NCBI GenBank assembly: GCA_031286185.1
Contig: JAITUS010000089.1
Location: 1-10,165 of the forward strand
DNA: 10,165 nucleotides
Source: Rickettsiales bacterium
GTDB taxonomy: Bacteria > Pseudomonadota > Alphaproteobacteria > Rickettsiales > Anaplasmataceae
Direction of reading: 5' to 3'
The notes under the pieces were generated by a model, which searched no databases, was not told where the DNA came from, and saw nothing but the letters and a program-made list of their open reading frames with translations. The position numbers and the translations under genes are program-made. Shown here piece by piece: positions 7,784 to 10,165 of this stretch. Numbering within the stretch: position 1 is the first letter of the stretch; the number at the start of each line of letters is the position of its first letter.

Positions 7784-8145
7784 GTCAATCTGGAAATTCA
7801 GTACATCATTGGTGGGTTCAACGTGTTTCTGCGGTGATTTTATTGTTTTTATTTCCTTGGTTTATCTATTCATTTTCTTGCGCACTTTATGCTAATAGCT
7901 CTTTGTCTTTTAATGAAAAATTATTTCAGGCTATTGATCATCCTCTAGAGCTTTTATTTTTTGTTGTATTATTGTTTTGTATTTTCTGGCATGCAGTTCT
8001 TGGAATACAAGTAGTGTGCGAAGATTACATACACAGTGTACCTCTAAGAGTTTTTACGATTACATGTATAAAGTGCTTGTCGAGCATCACTTATATAGCT
8101 CTTACTTTTACGATTTTTTTCTTTTACAAGCATGTTTTCTTGTAA
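7780..8145 (+). CDS. sdhD: Succinate dehydrogenase membrane anchor subunit
   Basis: This 121-residue protein overlaps sdhC by four bases (ATGA), a sign of translational coupling. It starts with a polar SGNSVHHWWVQRVSA segment, where the W-x-x-Q-R-x-S/T-A motif is typical of SdhD. Three membrane spans follow. WHAVLGIQVVCEDY contains His71, Asp82 and Tyr83. These are the heme ligand and quinone-site residues of E. coli SdhD, at the same numbers. It completes the cytochrome b anchor of complex II. sdhA and sdhB are not adjacent, so the four-gene operon is split here; their presence elsewhere in the genome is expected for this genus but not shown. Confidence 0.92.
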   Translation: MSQSGNSVHHWWVQRVSAVILLFLFPWFIYSFSCALYANSSLSFNEKLFQAIDHPLELLFFVVLLFCIFWHAVLGIQVVCEDYIHSVPLRVFTITCIKCLSSITYIALTFTIFFFYKHVFL

Positions 8146-8228
8146 AATCGTCAATTCTATGTTAACATATTCTTAGCATACTGGTTTTATTATTGAACTA
8201 TAGTGCTTAGTGATCTTGGTTTAGCAAT

Positions 8229-9473
8229 ATGTTAGAGACATTGAAAAAGTGGGGAACGGACCTTACGCTAAAAGTGAAGGATCTGTTTACTTTACCTGAA
8301 TCTCAAGTCTATGTAAAAGACCTCAGAAAGGTAATGGTATATAAGGATGGACGAAGATGTCTGTATCCAAAAAATTATGATGAGATTGTAGGGTCTGGAA
8401 AAATTATAGAAGGTAAAGATAGCGATGGTGAAACTATATATAGGCTTTTGTATGGTCCGAAAGATAAGAACGGAGAACAGCCAAGTTTTAAATTAACCCT
8501 AGTTAGAAAAGCAGGCAATAGATCTTATTTTGCTGTTGATTATAAGGATAATCAAGGTAAGCAAATTCCTATAGATCGGTTGGATAACTCATACTTTGAA
8601 CCGTTAGGCTTTTCAAGATTGGATCTTAGAAAACATGTACCGGTTTTTGAAGTTCAAAAAAAAGACGGTAAGCTTGCATTAACTAATTCTTCTCTTCTTG
8701 CTAAAAAAGGTTGCTCCATCAATGATAAAACGGGAGAGGTTAACGAGGAAGATAGAGATGAAGAAGGAAGAAATGGAGAATTATTATACACTAGTGATTA
8801 TAAGAGGCTAAGCACTAGTTTTTTTGAAATTAGAAATCAAAGTGGTAATCTAGAGCTAGATAAAAGTCTTATATCTGTTCCTATTGTTTTTGCTGCAGGC
8901 TTAGCTAAGATTTGCGCTAAACTGCTGACTTTCATTCCTATGAAATTAGGGGAGCATTTAGTAAACAGACAAAATCCAATTGCAGAATTTTTTGGCTACC
9001 TTTTGTTCACTCCTGCAATGGCAGTGAAAAATTTAGTAAACATGGGAGCTACCGTACTTAAGGCTCCAATTTTGTTATTTGTGGCAGACAAGAAAAAGTA
9101 TGGTGATGCTTACTGGACTATGTGGAAACACCAATTAAAAGAATGTTTGCAAGAAACAAAAAACGATTATTCAGTTGTTAAAGAAGGAAAGAGGTCAGAG
9201 CCAGAGAAGAAAGACTATCTTGACCGTGATACTACTTATGGCACATGGAAAGAGCTTGACGCTATGAGACCAGGTATTGAAAGAGAATTGGAAGAGGGGC
9301 TAAACAAAAGTAGTGAAAGTACAAATAAAAGTTCAGAGAAGAGGAAATCGCAAAACGAAAGGAATAAACAAATAGCTGATGAAAATCAGGAGAGCGGCAC
9401 CCCTTATACTGATAGAGAGAGAAAAAGACGAAACTCACAGCCGAACAACACTCATAATCGACCATTACTTTAA
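8229..9473 (+). CDS. Unrecognised 414-aa protein, possibly membrane-associated
   Basis: I do not recognise a family. Residues 1-210 are soluble and charged, with lysine-rich beta-like segments (repeats of hydrophobic strand plus DG/DN turn, e.g. KDGRR, DSDGE, KDGKL). Residues 214-238 and 251-286 are hydrophobic or amphipathic and could form a membrane hairpin. Residues from about 310 to 414 are extremely polar, rich in Ser, Asn, Lys, Glu and Arg, and probably disordered. There is no N-terminal signal peptide. This plan (soluble head, central hydrophobic hairpin, disordered basic tail) is often seen in secreted or host-membrane-inserted proteins of intracellular bacteria, but that is inference only. 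The gene stands alone, 83 bases after sdhD, and is intact from ATG to TAA with codon use like its neighbours. No clear ribosome site precedes the ATG. Confidence 0.75.
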   Translation: MLETLKKWGTDLTLKVKDLFTLPESQVYVKDLRKVMVYKDGRRCLYPKNYDEIVGSGKIIEGKDSDGETIYRLLYGPKDKNGEQPSFKLTLVRKAGNRSYFAVDYKDNQGKQIPIDRLDNSYFEPLGFSRLDLRKHVPVFEVQKKDGKLALTNSSLLAKKGCSINDKTGEVNEEDRDEEGRNGELLYTSDYKRLSTSFFEIRNQSGNLELDKSLISVPIVFAAGLAKICAKLLTFIPMKLGEHLVNRQNPIAEFFGYLLFTPAMAVKNLVNMGATVLKAPILLFVADKKKYGDAYWTMWKHQLKECLQETKNDYSVVKEGKRSEPEKKDYLDRDTTYGTWKELDAMRPGIERELEEGLNKSSESTNKSSEKRKSQNERNKQIADENQESGTPYTDRERKRRNSQPNNTHNRPLL

Positions 9474-9538
9474 TTTAACATCCACTTTCTATTTTAATCA
9501 CTCCATAACAAAAGCTTGTGTGTATTTTACCTTTGGTA

Positions 9539-9564
9539 TAAGATATTAATTATTTAATATCTTA
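9539..9564. promoter_or_regulatory. Perfect 11-bp inverted repeat at the manC-like start
   Basis: TAAGATATTAA, four bases (TTAT), then TTAATATCTTA forms a perfect AT-only-centred palindrome ending 5 bases before the ATG at 9570. As DNA it could be an operator over the promoter region. As RNA it would bury the ribosome-binding region. It may equally be a simple AT-rich palindrome. Confidence 0.4.
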
Positions 9565-9569
9565 ACCAA

Positions 9570-10094
9570 ATGCGCCCTGTAATACTGTGTGGTGGTAGTG
9601 GCAGTAGACTTTGGCCTCTATCCAAGCCAAAGCAATTTCAGAAAATATTTAGCCATAACACCATGTTTAAAAACACTTTATTGAGACTAAAAAGTGACTA
9701 TATGCCGCCCATAATTGCCACAAATATACAGTATGAGTCGTTAGTTATGGAGGAATTACATATGCTGCAAGAATATAAAGTGGTTTTTGAGTCGGTAAAG
9801 ATCGAAACGGCAGCAGCAATGTTGATTGCTACATTTCTCTGCGATGAAGATGAGACAATGTTAATTCTGCCTTCAGACCACTTTATAAGCGATTTAAGCA
9901 ATTTTTATGCTTCTGCTCAAAAAGTGGCTCAGATAGCCTCTGAAACTAACTCTATAGTTACTTTTGGAGTAAAGCCTCATGAATTTAATTCCGAATATGG
10001 CTATATCAATGCAGTTTATGGTCAGCAGGAGAAATACCATATAGTTAGGTATCTGTTCAGGGGACCGGCTGAGGAACAAGCAAAAAGGCTTTAA
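9570..10094 (+). pseudogene. manC: Mannose-1-phosphate guanylyltransferase, truncated by insertion
   Basis: The N-terminal 159 residues belong to the GDP-mannose pyrophosphorylase family, which joins GTP and mannose-1-phosphate into GDP-mannose. Visible signatures are the nucleotide loop GGSGSRLWPLS (8-18), ETAAAM (79-84), LPSDH (100-104) with its metal-binding Asp, FGVKP (132-136) and EYGYI (142-146). The family next expects the F-x-EKP motif soon after. Here the frame instead enters the 175-bp element at 10049 and stops after 15 foreign or hybrid codons, at 10094. Family members run from about 350 to 470 residues, so most of the sugar-binding half is missing. The remainder, if present, lies beyond the window. 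Copy 2 of the element probably inserted into a formerly intact gene. manC rather than a related nucleotidyltransferase is likely from GGSGSRLWPLS. Confidence 0.85.
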
Positions 10095-10165
10095 ATGATC
10101 TATTTTTCGCCTAAAAGCGTGCAAAGTGTTAACAAATCAACCACATTACATCTTATTTAGCCCAC
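10049..10165 (+). mobile_element. 175-bp non-autonomous element, copy 2 (cut by window end)
   Basis: The first 117 bases of the element start with GTATCTGTTCAG at 10049. They match the reverse complement of 3903-4020 at every base except one single-base indel (CTAAATTAAG against CTAAATAAG). About 57 further bases and the second terminus should lie just outside the window, followed by a duplicate of the preceding 8 bases ATAGTTAG (10041-10048). The near identity of the two copies implies recent movement. Confidence 0.88.

Noticed and set aside
7977..8165. 62-codon frame overlapping sdhD
   Set aside because: Out-of-frame shadow of sdhD, whose own frame has all expected heme and quinone residues.

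Overview
This window is from a Wolbachia genome (Alphaproteobacteria, Rickettsiales, Anaplasmataceae). The 16S rRNA gene is the main evidence. It contains exact matches to two Wolbachia-specific 16S primer sites, CATACCTATTCGAAGGGATAG-like around 6765-6785 and GAATTGGTTTCACTCGAAGC-like around 7180-7200. It also stands alone, with no tRNA spacer or 23S gene after it, as is usual in Rickettsiales. AT-rich coding, abundant small palindromes, insertion-derived repeats and freshly broken genes fit the same genus. I cannot assign a supergroup.

Layout. Positions 1-483 are non-coding or nearly so, with an operator-like palindrome, a 26-codon candidate ORF with a good ribosome site, and a strong intrinsic terminator. 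Positions 484-2033 carry a compact housekeeping cluster: a DUF721/DciA-like protein, ribosomal protein L28 (rpmB) and lipoyl synthase (lipA, overlapping rpmB by 8 bases). Positions 2166-4450 hold an unrecognised 234-aa ORF followed by a decayed collagen-like gene. That gene has an amber codon, two homopolymer frameshifts and a 175-bp insertion flanked by an 8-bp target duplication. Positions 4451-5035 are a repeat-rich intergenic region. A membrane-anchored TPR-like gene lies on the minus strand (5036-5578), divergent from the 16S rRNA gene (about 5802-7305). sdhC and sdhD follow, encoding the membrane anchors of succinate dehydrogenase. Then come an unrecognised 414-aa protein and a mannose-1-phosphate guanylyltransferase gene cut at 10049 by a second, inverted copy of the 175-bp element, which runs off the window end.

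How parts work together. lipA makes the lipoyl cofactor for the 2-oxoacid dehydrogenases, and sdhCD anchors complex II, so both serve the TCA cycle; sdhA and sdhB are not in this window. A 27-bp inverted repeat with one mismatch (5712-5738 with 7353-7379) encloses the 16S gene, including both its flanks. It looks like the RNase III-type processing stem of the precursor, and its 3' arm ends only 26 bases before the sdhC start. With no U-tailed terminator visible between 16S and sdhC, sdhCD may be read from the rRNA promoter.

The most informative new structure is the 175-bp non-autonomous element. It has perfect 12-bp termini (GTATCTGTTCAG), and its two copies face each other across about 6 kb, each disrupting a gene.
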